A stretch of 64,000 nucleotides of DNA from Plantibacter flavus (GCF_900177615.1 NZ_FXAP01000004.1:186001-250000), one strand, 5' to 3'. Shown: positions 27,540 to 39,387, counted from the first letter of the stretch. Numbers and translations are program-made. The notes: generated by a model not told the origin, from the letters alone.

Positions 27540-28079
27540 TCACGCCTGCTGGCGGCGACGCACGACCACGGTGCCGAGCGCGGCAGCACCGACGGCGAGG
27601 AGCCCGCCGGCGACCCACGGGAGGGCGGTTCCGGCGAATCCGGTGTCGGCGAGCGCGTTGCCCCCGGCAGACGGGTCGGAGGCCGATGCGGCGGCCGCAG
27701 CGGCGTCCGCCGGGTCCAGGACGGTGAAGTCGGACGAGTCGGTCACGGTGCCCTGGGTCGCGGTCAGCGTGTAGGTGCCTGCGGGGTCCGCAGCCGTGTC
27801 GATGGAGACCTGGATGTCGCCTGCCGCGTCGGCGACGGTCGACAGCGTGCGAGCGGAGACACCGGCCGCGGAGGAGTCGATGGTGATCGACACCGTCTGG
27901 TTCGCGACCCAGAAGTCCGAACACGAGTACGAGACCGCCGCGCCGCGCGCGACGCTCGCCGGCGTGATCGAGTTGCAGCTGCCAGGACCGTAGCTGTCGC
28001 CCTCTAGCGCGTTGGCTGCGGTGGGCAGCGCGACGACGGCGAGGAGGACGAGTGCGGCGGCGGAGAGAGTTCGTTTCAT
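27540..28079 (-). CDS. Secreted surface protein with LAXTG-like sorting signal (copy 1)
   Basis: 179 aa. A signal peptide (MKRTLSAAALVLLAVVALPTAANA) is followed by a ~100-residue extracellular domain starting SYGPGSCNSITP, an Ala/Asp-rich spacer, then LADTGF, the hydrophobic helix ALPWVAGGLLAVGAAAL and RRRQQA. This is the layout of a sortase substrate with an LAXTG motif, which suits high-GC actinobacteria. It is a paralogue of the next gene upstream; both share the signal peptide start, YGPxxC, an ATQG(x)T(T)D/E motif and ALPWxxGGLLxVGA. Function unknown; wall-attached. No sortase is in the window. Confidence 0.85.
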   Translation of the reverse strand: MKRTLSAAALVLLAVVALPTAANALEGDSYGPGSCNSITPASVARGAAVSYSCSDFWVANQTVSITIDSSAAGVSARTLSTVADAAGDIQVSIDTAADPAGTYTLTATQGTVTDSSDFTVLDPADAAAAAASASDPSAGGNALADTGFAGTALPWVAGGLLAVGAAALGTVVVRRRQQA

Positions 28080-28187
28080 GTGCGGGCCCCTAGGTGTGCG
28101 GATGGCGCATGCGCTGCGTGATGCGACATGCGGACAGGGCCTGGAGCCGAGCGCTGTTCACTCGTGGCCTCCATGGCCGTCATCATG

Positions 28188-28262
28188 CTAGGGCAGCCGT
28201 CATCTCGCCAGGGCTGGAAAACCGCGGAATTCCGCGGATGTGACCACCTTTGGGGGTACGCC
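28188..28262 (-). pseudogene. Remnant of the DUF4012 gene 3' end
   Basis: On the minus strand this stretch resembles the last ~80 bp of the DUF4012 gene plus its downstream flank (29050-29136). Both contain cgtacccccaaa, then ggtcaca, further matching blocks, and TAGCATGA at the far end. Translated, VPPKVVTSAEFRGFP parallels VPPNLVTTPGITGK...FP. It lies at the same place relative to surface-protein copy 1 as the real gene end does to copy 2. I read it as a fragment carried along in a duplication. Confidence 0.55.
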
Positions 28263-28338
28263 CTGTCCGTCTGACGCCAAGCCGGGCGAAGACGCCGCCA
28301 AGCCGAAGCCCAGGAGGGCGAGGGGCCCTTCCGTCAGG

Positions 28339-28372
28339 CCGTGGTCCGAGCGGAGGACCGCTCGGACCACGG
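28339..28372 (-). terminator. Terminator after surface protein copy 2
   Basis: Perfect 15-bp stem CCGTGGTCCGAGCGG/CCGCTCGGACCACGG with loop AGGA, beginning 16 bp after the stop codon at 28388. Confidence 0.85.
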
Positions 28373-28387
28373 ACTCCGACCGACGGA

Positions 28388-28933
28388 TCAGGCCGTCTTT
28401 CGGCGACGGATCGCCATCGCGCCGATGACGCCGGCACCGACGACGAGGAGTCCTCCACCGATCCACGGCAGGGCTCCACCGTCGAAGCCGGTCGAGGCGA
28501 ACTCGCGCTCCGAGACCTGGAAGGAGGCGCTCTCGGTGGTCGCGCCCTGGGCTGCGGTCACCATGCAGGTGCCGGAGGCGGTCTTGCTGGTCTCGATCGT
28601 CACCGCGAACGCCCGGGCGGCGTCGGCGCTGAACGTGCCGGACGTCGGCACGGCGCTCTGCTCGGCGGCCTGCTCGGTCGCGCCGGCGGTGTTCGGCTTC
28701 GCAGCGGGAATGCTGCAGCCGGGTCCGGCGACGGTGACCGTCACCGGAGTGCCGGGGTCGAAGGTGCCGTCGCAGCGGAAGACGGTCGACTCCCCCTGGG
28801 TCACCGACACCGGTGTGAGGGTCGCACAGCCGGCAGGGCCGTAGGTGGACGAGTCGGTCGCTGCACTCGCGGCGGTCGGGGCCGCGAAGACTGCCAGGAG
28901 GCAGAGCGATGCTAGGGCAAGGGTGCGCTTCAT
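28388..28933 (-). CDS. Secreted surface protein with sorting signal (copy 2)
   Basis: 181 aa, paralogue of the downstream gene. Signal peptide MKRTLALASLCLLAVFAAPTAASA, then STYGPAGCATLTPVSV, an extracellular domain with four cysteines, FASTGFDGG in the position of an LAXTG motif (here F-A-S-T-G), a hydrophobic helix LPWIGGGLLVVGAGVIG and RRRKTA. It is probably wall- or membrane-attached. Its promoter region lies just behind the DUF4012 stop, with TAGCATGA (29050s) conserved in the downstream copy. Function unknown. Confidence 0.85.
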   Translation of the reverse strand: MKRTLALASLCLLAVFAAPTAASAATDSSTYGPAGCATLTPVSVTQGESTVFRCDGTFDPGTPVTVTVAGPGCSIPAAKPNTAGATEQAAEQSAVPTSGTFSADAARAFAVTIETSKTASGTCMVTAAQGATTESASFQVSEREFASTGFDGGALPWIGGGLLVVGAGVIGAMAIRRRKTA

Positions 28934-29056
28934 GTTGATATCCCCAAGGAACGTCGAATACCCCCTGCGTCCGCCGATTTCGGGTGGGCGTCCGCGCGAG
29001 GTTCCCCAGGGTCACGAATTCGGGTGCGTGGCTTCCTGAGGTGTTGTCATGCTATG

Positions 29057-30856
29057 TCAGGAGCCGCACCGGGGGAAGGCTGAAATGGTCGTTTTGCCCG
29101 TGATTCCGGGGGTTGTGACCAGGTTTGGGGGTACGTCGGAGGCCTTCGGGGCGAGCACCGTGAAGACGAGTTCCGTTGTCGCCCCCGGAGTGAGGGTCAC
29201 ATCGGTCTGGGCGTAGAGACGACCGTTCGGGTCGGTCACGGCCTTGACCGGCAGGTCCTCGCCGTCGCTCGCTCCGAGCAGGGCTGCGCCCAGCGGACCG
29301 TGGATCACGACGCGCGTCGCGATGTCTCCCGCGGGGGTGCCGAAACGCCCGCCTGCGGTCACGTAGTCCGGCAGGGAGGTCGCGGCGTCCGCCGGCGCAG
29401 TGGACGTCAGGGTGACGGCGACGACGTATTCGGCGCCCTGTTTCGTGCACCGGGCGTCGCGGATGTCGACCTTCGTCTCCAGGTAGTAGTCCATCTTCGC
29501 GCGGGTCAGGTCCTCGAGGTAGACCCCGGTGTACACGGCCGCATCGTCGGTCGCCGGCGGGATCCCGGCGAGGCTCGTCTGGGCGATCAACGCCTGTTCG
29601 GCGGGGACCGCACTCCACACGTGGAGCCGGTTCTCCGCGCCGGACTCGGACAGGGCCTGGACGAGGGCGCCGGGGTCGGGCGAGCGGGAGATCATGCCTT
29701 CGAACACCGCACCCGAGACCGCGGCGAAGAACGCGTCCTGGACGAGCCGGTCGGGGAACCGGGCGTAGACGTCGCTCAGCAGCGTCTTCGCGGCGTTGTC
29801 GGCGGTGAGCTCGGTGCCGTCCGGGAGGGCGACGGGTCCGGTCGCCTCCAGCAGGTGGGCGAGGACGTAGGGGTCGACGGCGACAACGGTGTCGATGGGC
29901 ACGCCGAACACCTGGGTCCCCATGGCTGCGGCGAGCTCGCCGGTGCGGCTGAAGTCGACCGTGAGGTTGGTGTCCTGGATGTACCGGCCGAGGTTGTCGG
30001 TGTAGACGTTCTGCTCGAACGGGGTGAGCGGCAGCACGGGGGCGGGGAAGCCGGAGAAGTCGTCGCTCCCCCGGGTGCCGGCGAAGGTGATGGCGCCGTT
30101 CTCCGCATGGATGAGGGCCACCGCCCCGGCGATGCCGCCGCTCGAGCGCAGCTCCGCGTTGTTCTGGATCATCACCATGATGTTCCGGGGCCCGGCCCCA
30201 CCCGCCATGTCCGGCAGGAGCGCCGTGGCCCGCGCCGCGGTGTCGAGCATCGTGGAGGCACCGGTGATCGTCCGGGTGAGTTTTTCGACGGCGTCGGCGA
30301 CCACCGGCAGCGCTCCGTCCGTGCCGATCGTGTCCACGCGCCCGGCGATGATGTCAGCCGCTGCAGCCGCCTCGGCCACTGTCGGCGCGACGGCGCGGAG
30401 CGGCTCCGTCGCGATCGATCCGTCCCCGGGGAGCAGGGACGACAGGTTGACCTGATCGGCGATCTCGACGACCTTCGGCACGACGTCGACCGCGACGTCG
30501 TCGGTCGCAGCGGCGGCCTGTCGCACCGCGGAGAAGTTCACGCCGATGAACGGGACCGCCTCGGCCGCCCGCCAGACGGGATCGCTCGTCAGGGACACCG
30601 CCTCGCCGGTGTGCGTCGTGAGTGCGCGCTGCGTGGCCTCGGTGCCGCTCGCGTCGCCCTTCAGCACGGCCGACTGGAGCGACTTCGCCTCCGACTGGGC
30701 GGCTTCGAGCGCGTTCTTCGCCAGGGACGCCCGGACGCCGAGCCAGGCTCCGAGCGCCAGGACGACGAGGAGGACCGCGAGTGCGACCCACCACAGACGC
30801 GAACGCCGACGGCCGGGCAGGCGGATGCCGGCGGTCGCCGGGCGTGGGTCAGCCAA
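29057..30856 (-). CDS. DUF4012 membrane-anchored protein
   Basis: 599 aa from a TTG at 30856 (LADPRPATAGIRLPGRRRSR) that has GAAGGAG 5 bp upstream; the in-frame extension lacks a site. A short basic N-terminus and one transmembrane helix (about 20-45, LWWVALAVLLVVLALGAWLG) are followed by a large extracellular domain. DUF4012 motifs include MIQNNAELRSSGGIAGA and DFSRTGELAAAMG. The family is found beside exopolysaccharide and wall-glycan genes in actinobacteria; its biochemical role is unknown. Here the neighbours are VanZ and UDP-glucose dehydrogenase, consistent with surface-polymer functions. The tail of this gene seems to have been duplicated at 28188-28262. Confidence 0.88.
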   Translation of the reverse strand: MADPRPATAGIRLPGRRRSRLWWVALAVLLVVLALGAWLGVRASLAKNALEAAQSEAKSLQSAVLKGDASGTEATQRALTTHTGEAVSLTSDPVWRAAEAVPFIGVNFSAVRQAAAATDDVAVDVVPKVVEIADQVNLSSLLPGDGSIATEPLRAVAPTVAEAAAAADIIAGRVDTIGTDGALPVVADAVEKLTRTITGASTMLDTAARATALLPDMAGGAGPRNIMVMIQNNAELRSSGGIAGAVALIHAENGAITFAGTRGSDDFSGFPAPVLPLTPFEQNVYTDNLGRYIQDTNLTVDFSRTGELAAAMGTQVFGVPIDTVVAVDPYVLAHLLEATGPVALPDGTELTADNAAKTLLSDVYARFPDRLVQDAFFAAVSGAVFEGMISRSPDPGALVQALSESGAENRLHVWSAVPAEQALIAQTSLAGIPPATDDAAVYTGVYLEDLTRAKMDYYLETKVDIRDARCTKQGAEYVVAVTLTSTAPADAATSLPDYVTAGGRFGTPAGDIATRVVIHGPLGAALLGASDGEDLPVKAVTDPNGRLYAQTDVTLTPGATTELVFTVLAPKASDVPPNLVTTPGITGKTTISAFPRCGS

Positions 30857-31035
30857 GAGTGCTCCTTCTTCGGGTAGGCACAGCCTAACCGCCGGATGAT
30901 GGCCTCCGAGGGTCGGTGCACGCCCCCTTTCAGGGGTGGACGGCGCACGCGACAACCGGGCTCACGGCCGCTCATGGCCTACGATTGCGGGGTGCCGTCA
31001 GCACGCTCGTCGACCGATTTGGAGCCGCTCCGCAG

Positions 31036-31473
31036 ATGACCCGGACGCCGCGCATCGTGATCGGGATCCTGCTGCTGCTCTGCCTGTGCGTCATGCTCGG
31101 CATCGCATTCTGGCCGACGCCCGTCGACGCCGACGGCCGGACGACGCTGCTCGCGATCCTCGACCGGTTGCAGGCCGCGGGCGCCCCGGCCTGGTTCGAC
31201 TACCGCTTCGTCGAATCGGCCGCGAACGTCGTGCTGTTCATCCCGCTCGGCGCCCTGCTCGCCCTGGAGCTGCCGCTGCGCCTCTGGTGGATCGCACCAT
31301 TGACAACGACCCTGTTCTCGGTCGCGATCGAACTCGGACAGACCCTGCTCCCCGAGCGCGTCGCGACGATCGCCGACGTCTACGCCAATGCGACCGGAGG
31401 GCTGCTCGGCGCGACGATCGTGCTCGTCGTCCGGCTACTCGTCACCGGTCACGGACGACCGAGACCGACGTAA
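31036..31473 (+). CDS. VanZ-family membrane protein
   Basis: 145 aa from ATG 31036 (MTRTPRIVIGILLLLCLCVM). Four hydrophobic helices and the VanZ landmarks VESAANVVLFIPLGALLALEL, FSVAIELGQTLLPERVATIADVYANATGGLLGA are present. VanZ proteins confer low-level teicoplanin resistance in the prototype operon, but most homologues are of unknown function in the envelope. It is divergent from the DUF4012 gene and its last 25 bp overlap the 3' end of the convergent ugd gene. Confidence 0.9.
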   Translation: MTRTPRIVIGILLLLCLCVMLGIAFWPTPVDADGRTTLLAILDRLQAAGAPAWFDYRFVESAANVVLFIPLGALLALELPLRLWWIAPLTTTLFSVAIELGQTLLPERVATIADVYANATGGLLGATIVLVVRLLVTGHGRPRPT

Positions 31474-32759
31474 CGCCACCCGGCGCCCCGCCAGGCGTCC
31501 ACGTCGAGGCAGTTGCGTCCGTCCACGATCGTCTTGCCCGCGGTCAACTCGGCGACGGCCGAGGGGTCCAGGGCGCGGAACGCCTTCCACTCGGTCACGA
31601 CGACGACGATGTCCGCGTCCGCCAGGGCCTGCTCGGCCGAGTCCGCGAACGTCAGTTGCGGGTGGAGTCGACGAGCGTTGGGGACCGCTTCCGGGTCGAA
31701 GGCGAGCACCACGGCGCCGAGGCCGTTGAGGCCGACGGCGACGTCGAGGGCCGGCGAATCGCGGACGTCGTCGCTGTCGGGCTTGAAGGCGAGCCCGAGC
31801 ACCGCGACCCGCTTCTGGTAGGCGCTCCCGCCGAGCTCCTCGACGACGAGGTCGATGACGCGCTGGCGGCGACGCAGGTTGATCGCGTCGACCTCCTTGA
31901 GGAAGGCCACCGACTCCCCTCGACCGAGCTCCTCGGCGCGAGCGGTGAAGGCGCGGATGTCCTTCGGCAGGCAGCCGCCGCCGAACCCGACACCGGCGTT
32001 CAGGAAGCGGCGACCGATCCGGGCGTCGTAGCCGATCGCGTCGGCGAGCTCCGTGACGTCGGCGTCGGTGACCTCGGCGATCTCCGCCATCGCGTTGATG
32101 AAGGAGATCTTCGTGGCGAGGAACGCGTTCGCGGCGACCTTCACGAGCTCCGCGGTCGAGTACCCCGTGGCGACGAGCGGTGTGCCGGTCGAGTGTGCCT
32201 GGGCGTAGACCTCGTCGAAGGCGGCTCGCGCGACGGCGGCGTCCTCGGGCGTCGGCGGCAGCCCGTACACGAGTCGGTCGGGCGCGATGGTGTCCTGCAC
32301 GGCGAAGCCCTCCCGCAGGAACTCGGGGTTCCAAGCGAGCACAGCGCCGGTCGGGGCGACGAGTTCCGCGAGCCGTGCCGCGGTGCCGACGGGTACGGTC
32401 GACTTGCCGACGACGACGTCGCCTGCCGACAGGTGCGGCAGGAGTGCCGTCACCGCCGCGTCCACGTAGCGCAGGTCGGCCGCGTTGGAGCCGGCCTTCT
32501 GCGGCGTGCCGACCGCGACGAAGTGCATGGTCGCCCCGGCCGCATCGGCCATGTCGGTGCTGAACCGCAGGCGGCCCGACTCGACGCCGGCCAGCAACAG
32601 CTCCGGCAGGCCGGGCTCGAAGATCGGTGAGCGTCCAGCGGAGAGTGCCTCGATCTTGGCCGGGTCGACGTCGATACCGACGACCTCGTGCCCGATCGAT
32701 GCCATGGCGGCCGCGTGCACGGCCCCGAGGTAGCCGCAGCCGATGACGGAGAGCTTCAT
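31449..32759 (-). CDS. ugd: UDP-glucose 6-dehydrogenase
   Basis: 436 aa. Oxidises UDP-glucose to UDP-glucuronate with NAD+, a precursor for capsule or wall glycans. The N-terminal Rossmann motif is VIGCGYLGAVHAAAMAS, and FEPGLPELL, GKSTVPVGT and NPEFLREG are classic family motifs. The catalytic cysteine is C263 in GFGGGCLPKD. It overlaps tdk by ATGA, so the two are coupled. It ends inside the 3' end of the convergent vanZ-like gene (25 bp overlap). Confidence 0.95.
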   Translation of the reverse strand: MKLSVIGCGYLGAVHAAAMASIGHEVVGIDVDPAKIEALSAGRSPIFEPGLPELLLAGVESGRLRFSTDMADAAGATMHFVAVGTPQKAGSNAADLRYVDAAVTALLPHLSAGDVVVGKSTVPVGTAARLAELVAPTGAVLAWNPEFLREGFAVQDTIAPDRLVYGLPPTPEDAAVARAAFDEVYAQAHSTGTPLVATGYSTAELVKVAANAFLATKISFINAMAEIAEVTDADVTELADAIGYDARIGRRFLNAGVGFGGGCLPKDIRAFTARAEELGRGESVAFLKEVDAINLRRRQRVIDLVVEELGGSAYQKRVAVLGLAFKPDSDDVRDSPALDVAVGLNGLGAVVLAFDPEAVPNARRLHPQLTFADSAEQALADADIVVVVTEWKAFRALDPSAVAELTAGKTIVDGRNCLDVDAWRGAGWRYVGLGRP

Positions 32760-33403
32760 GCGTGTGATCCTTCACTGGTGGGACGTACGGTGGGCGTGCT
32801 GGACAGGCGTCCGCCGGACTCCTGCAGGTAGCAGACGCCGCAGAGCGATTCATAGGTGACGGTGGTGCCGTCGATGGCGACCTGGTCGCCGTCGAACACG
32901 AAGGTGTCGCCGAACCGGCGGCCATTGAAGATCGCCTTTCGACCACAGCGACAGATCGTCTTGAGCTCCTCGAGGCTGTGGGCCACCTCGAGGAGGCGGC
33001 GGCTCCCGGGGAACGCGACGGTCTGGAAATCGGTCCGGATGCCGTAGGCGAGGACCGGGATGCCCTCGAGCAGCGCGATGCGCAGCAGGTCGTCGACCTG
33101 TTCCCCGTGGAGGAACTGAGCTTCGTCGACGAGCAGGCAGCTGACGTCCTCGCCGGTCTCCTGCACGACCCGGCGACGGTGCTCAGCGAAGACCCGGACG
33201 GCGTCGTCGTCAGGACCGAGCAGGAAGTCGGCGTCGCGGGTCACGCCGAGGCGACTGACGATGGCGGCGTCGCCCTTCGTGTCGAGCGAGGGCTTGGCGA
33301 GGAGGACGCGGTGGCCGCGCTCCTCGTAGTTGAACGCCGCCTGGAGCAAAGCGGTGCTCTTGCCGGAGTTCATCGCCCCGTATCGGAAGTACAGTTTCGC
33401 CAC
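32756..33403 (-). CDS. tdk: Thymidine kinase
   Basis: 215 aa, type II (cytosolic TK1-like) thymidine kinase that salvages thymidine to dTMP. P-loop GAMNSGKST (residues 9-17), Walker B-like LLVDEAQFL with the catalytic Glu, and the lasso/zinc cysteines in ICRCGRKAIF and LCGVCYLQ. The C-terminus is slightly longer than usual (ends TSEGSHA). It is first in a two-gene run with ugd (4-bp overlap). The pairing has no obvious metabolic reason beyond shared transcription. Confidence 0.95.
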   Translation of the reverse strand: MAKLYFRYGAMNSGKSTALLQAAFNYEERGHRVLLAKPSLDTKGDAAIVSRLGVTRDADFLLGPDDDAVRVFAEHRRRVVQETGEDVSCLLVDEAQFLHGEQVDDLLRIALLEGIPVLAYGIRTDFQTVAFPGSRRLLEVAHSLEELKTICRCGRKAIFNGRRFGDTFVFDGDQVAIDGTTVTYESLCGVCYLQESGGRLSSTPTVRPTSEGSHA

Positions 33404-33475
33404 CAGGCAAGCTTAGGGTTCCCGAGCTACACCTGTGGCATCCGACGACAGACCGGGCGAAGGCCCGTGCGGCGG

Positions 33476-34942
33476 CTACAGCGAGATGTCGAGGGCTTCG
33501 GCGGTGCTCTCGAGGACCTTCGCTGCCGTTGCGGGGACGTCGTTCAGCGTCGAGCCGTAGGTCGGGATCATCTCGCGGAGCCTCGGCTCCCACGCGGTCA
33601 TCCGGTCGGGGAAGCACTTGCGCAGGACGTCGAGCATGATCGGCACGGCCGTCGACGCGCCGGGGGAAGCACCCAGCAGTCCCGCGATCGTGCCGTCCGC
33701 ACCCGTGATGACCTCGGTACCGAACTGCAGGACGCCGCCCTTGTCCTTGTCCTTCTTCATGACCTGGGCGCGCTGCCCGGCCTCGATGAGGTACCAGTCC
33801 TCGTCCTTCGCCGTCGGCAGGAATTCGCGGAGGCTGTCCATCTTCTGCTTGCGGGACTGCAGGAGCTGCCCGACGAGGTACGTGATGAGACTCGGGTTGT
33901 CCTTCGCGACCGCCAGCATCGGGAGGAGGTTGTGCGGGCGCACCTGGGTGACGAGGTCGAGCATCGATCCGCGCTTGAGGAACTTCGGGCTGAACGTCGC
34001 GTACGGGCCGAAGAGGAGGCTCGCCTGGCCGTCGACGACGCGGGTGTCGAGGTGCGGGACGGACATCGGCGGGGCCCCCACCGAGGCCTGGCTGTAGACC
34101 TTGGCCTGGTGCTTCGAGACCACCGCGGGGTTGTCGGTGCGGAGGAACTGCCCGCCGATGGGGAAGACGCCGTAGCCCTTGATCTCGGGGATGCCGGACT
34201 TCTGCAACAGCTTGAGCGCCCATCCGCCGGCGCCGACGAAGACGAAGCGGGCGTTGATCTCCATCGGTGAACGACCGAGGGTCTGGCGGCCACGAATGCG
34301 CCACGTGCCGTCCTTCAATCGCTTGAGCGACCGGACCTCGTGGTTGGTGCGGACGTGCGTGTTCGGCGCTGCACCGAAGAGCTTGTGCGTGAGTGAACCG
34401 AAGTCGACGTCGGTGCCCGCGGTGATCCGGGTGGCCGCGATGCGCTCACCGACGGCGCGACGGTTGATGAGGAGCGGAGCCCACTCGGCGATGACGGCCG
34501 GGTCCTCCGAGAACTCGATGCCGGCGAAGAGCGGCTGATCCTTGAGCGCCTCGTAGCGCTTCCGGAGGTATTCGACGTCCTTGTCGCCGCGCACGAACGT
34601 CATGTGCGGGGTCGGGTTGATGAAGGTGTCGGGTGCCCCGAGCAGGCCCTCCTCGACGAGGTGCGACCAGAACTGACGGCTGAGCTGGAACTGCTCGTTG
34701 ATGCCGATGGCCTTCGCCGGGTCGACCTGGCCGTGGGCGTCCTGCGGCATGTAGTTGAGCTCGCACAGCGCGGCATGGCCCGTCCCGGCGTTGTTCCAGG
34801 GGTTGGAGCTCTCGAGCGCGACGTCGCTCAGGCGCTCGTACACCTCGACCTTCCAGTCAGGCTGCACCTGGTGGATGAGGGCGGCGAGCGTGGCGCTCAT
34901 GATGCCACCACCAATGAGGGCTACGTCGATGGTTTCGGTCAC
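33476..34942 (-). CDS. mqo: Malate:quinone oxidoreductase
   Basis: 488 aa. Membrane-associated FAD enzyme that oxidises malate to oxaloacetate and passes electrons to quinone, replacing or assisting malate dehydrogenase in the TCA cycle. The N-terminal FAD motif is VALIGGGIMSATLAALIHQ; NPWNNAGTGHAALCELNY, FVFVGAGGWALKLLQKSGIPE and GASPGASTAVPIML are typical MQO motifs. It starts with GTG. It stands alone, with short intergenic gaps and the divergence/convergence of neighbours giving no operon. Confidence 0.95.
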   Translation of the reverse strand: MTETIDVALIGGGIMSATLAALIHQVQPDWKVEVYERLSDVALESSNPWNNAGTGHAALCELNYMPQDAHGQVDPAKAIGINEQFQLSRQFWSHLVEEGLLGAPDTFINPTPHMTFVRGDKDVEYLRKRYEALKDQPLFAGIEFSEDPAVIAEWAPLLINRRAVGERIAATRITAGTDVDFGSLTHKLFGAAPNTHVRTNHEVRSLKRLKDGTWRIRGRQTLGRSPMEINARFVFVGAGGWALKLLQKSGIPEIKGYGVFPIGGQFLRTDNPAVVSKHQAKVYSQASVGAPPMSVPHLDTRVVDGQASLLFGPYATFSPKFLKRGSMLDLVTQVRPHNLLPMLAVAKDNPSLITYLVGQLLQSRKQKMDSLREFLPTAKDEDWYLIEAGQRAQVMKKDKDKGGVLQFGTEVITGADGTIAGLLGASPGASTAVPIMLDVLRKCFPDRMTAWEPRLREMIPTYGSTLNDVPATAAKVLESTAEALDISL

Positions 34943-35057
34943 CAGAGCAGTCTAGTCGCGGCGAGGCCCGAGCTCTCCACCCGCGTGCTGTCGCTGATCG
35001 CGTGCGACGAGATCGCTCGATGTCGAGACACTTCGGCCCGACTGGGTGGACGTGGGC

Positions 35058-35789
35058 TCAGCGTCCGGGGAGTGCGGGGGTGAGGGCGTCGAGCTCCTCG
35101 AGCATGCGCTGCGCGAGGTGTGCATACCCGGCGTCGCTCGGGTGGAGGCCGTCGGCGGAGATCCACGTCGCCGGGTCCTCGTCCAGCCAGTGCGACGCAC
35201 CGGAGATGTAGTCGGCCCCGATGGTGTCGGCGGCGTCGTGCACCCATCCGATGATCTGTTCGACGGAGGCAGGTCGCTCGGCGGTGTACCACCAGGGCTC
35301 CACCACGATGATTCGGGTGCCGGGCAGACCGTCGCGCAACCGCTGGAACTCCGGCAGGATCGCCTCCTGGATCGCCTGCTCGTTGCCGGTCCACTCGAAG
35401 TTGTCGTTGATGCCGAGCGCGACGATGAGGACCTCGGGGTGCTGCGCGATGACGTCGGCCGTGACGTCACCGACCTTGTCGCGCTTGCGGACGAAGCCGA
35501 GACCCGGGTAGCCGGCGTTGTACTCCGTCCAGCCCTCGGCCTGCGCGACGAGCGACGACCAGCGGGCGGCGGGCGACGACGCTGCCGAGCCCTTCGTGTA
35601 CGAGTCGCCGTAGAACGCGACGAGTGGTCCGACGGCGACCTCGGAGCCGGAGGTGTCGGCGCGGGCGACCGTCGTCTGCTGGACGTCGGCACGCAGACCA
35701 CTCACGGTGATCACCGCGGTGACGGCGATGGCCGCCGCGATGAACGCGGCCAACCACCGTCGGCGCAGGCGTGGTCGCTGGCGGGCCAT
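35058..35789 (-). CDS. Exported SGNH/GDSL hydrolase
   Basis: 243 aa from ATG 35789 (MARQRPRLRRRWLAAFI). The N-terminus is an uncleaved signal-anchor or signal peptide. SGNH blocks are FYGDSYTKGSA (nucleophile Ser in GDS), AGYPGLGF (Gly), ALGINDNFEW (Asn) and SADGLHPSDAGYAHLA (Asp/His). Esterase or lipase activity on acylated surface glycans is likely but unspecified. It follows asd on the same strand (34 bp) and may be expressed with it. Confidence 0.88.
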   Translation of the reverse strand: MARQRPRLRRRWLAAFIAAAIAVTAVITVSGLRADVQQTTVARADTSGSEVAVGPLVAFYGDSYTKGSAASSPAARWSSLVAQAEGWTEYNAGYPGLGFVRKRDKVGDVTADVIAQHPEVLIVALGINDNFEWTGNEQAIQEAILPEFQRLRDGLPGTRIIVVEPWWYTAERPASVEQIIGWVHDAADTIGADYISGASHWLDEDPATWISADGLHPSDAGYAHLAQRMLEELDALTPALPGR

Positions 35790-35823
35790 GTCGTCGTCCC
35801 CGATCGGGTGGAGGGAGGGCCGG

Positions 35824-38291
<2,468 letters not shown>

Positions 38292-38503
38292 CGGATCTCC
38301 TGGGGAAGTCGGTGCGGGCACGAGCGGCCCAGCGATCATCCTACCCATCCGGGCATTCCGCGCCGTTCATGTGACGAAGGGCACCCTCACCCGCTCCGGG
38401 GCAGGAAATCCGCCCCGCAGCAGGACGCTTCGGCCCGTCCGGTCCTGCTGTCGGGCCGATCTCCTGCGGTGGGGAGACGGGTGGGCCTCGGTAGGGTTGG
38501 CCT

Positions 38504-39256
38504 ATGCAGCAGGAAGACGCGCGGGTGCTCGCGACGGTGCGACGCCTCTGGCAGGGACTCGCCTCGCCGACCGCACGGTTCTCCGCCGGCCGCGTCGCCG
38601 TCGTCGTGAACGCCGGCTCCATGGCGTGCCCGCCCGGATGGATCGGCGTCGTCGAGATCGACGGCAGCGCCCTCGCGATCGTGCCCGACGACGACACCGC
38701 CAGGCGACTCGCCATCGAGGACGAGTCACCGAGGAGCGTCGGGACGGTCGAGTTCCTCCGCTCGCGCGTGCAGGTGGCCGATGTCCTCGGGCCGGCGACG
38801 CTCGACTACCTGCTACCCGGGCGGTTCCGACCGGCCGAGGAGATCGACGTGGTGGCGAGCAAGGCGAGCGACCCCGCCATCGAGTCGTTGCTGTCGAAGG
38901 TCGGCGACGACGAGGCCTCGGAGAGCGGGATCTTCGGCATCACCTCGCCGCTGTTCTCGGTGCGCGAGCACGGTCGGGTCCTCGCCGTCGCCGGCTACCG
39001 GTCGTGGCCGTTGGGCGTCGCGCACGTGACGGCGTTGACCGCCCCCGAGGCTCGCGGGACCGGTCTCGCGACCCGACTCGCGTCGACCGCGGTCGAGCAC
39101 GCCCTCGCGGCTGGGCTCCTCCCCCAGTGGCGTGCCGCCGACACGAACCCCGGCTCTCGCGCCGTCGCCCGCAAGCTCGGCTTCTCCGCGATCGGACGAC
39201 AACTGTCGGCCCGCCCGGTGGTCGCCGAGTGGCCGGCGCCCTCCGCCGACGCCTGA
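38504..39256 (+). CDS. GNAT-family N-acetyltransferase
   Basis: 250 aa. The C-terminal half is a GNAT fold: VAGYRSWPLGVAHVTALTAPEARGTGLATRLASTAVEHAL contains the acetyl-CoA Q/RxxGxG/A-type motif (RGTGLA), then NPGSRAVARKLGFSAIGRQL. The N-terminal ~120 residues are less recognisable. The substrate is unknown. It is the only plus-strand gene between lysC (divergent) and recR (convergent). Confidence 0.85.
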   Translation: MQQEDARVLATVRRLWQGLASPTARFSAGRVAVVVNAGSMACPPGWIGVVEIDGSALAIVPDDDTARRLAIEDESPRSVGTVEFLRSRVQVADVLGPATLDYLLPGRFRPAEEIDVVASKASDPAIESLLSKVGDDEASESGIFGITSPLFSVREHGRVLAVAGYRSWPLGVAHVTALTAPEARGTGLATRLASTAVEHALAAGLLPQWRAADTNPGSRAVARKLGFSAIGRQLSARPVVAEWPAPSADA

Positions 39257-39387
39257 GGCGCGCCCGGCTGCCCCGACTCAGGATTCCGGCGGCACGGCGG
39301 AACCCACCAGCCCCGACACACCGGCCGACTCCTGAGAGAGGACCGATGGCGAAAAAGGGGCGGAGGGGGGGCGAGGCGGCGGCGGGG

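Noticed and set aside
38292-38503. Lysine riboswitch before lysC
   Set aside because: The 212-bp region shows no lysine-element pattern; feedback on the protein is the usual control in actinobacteria.
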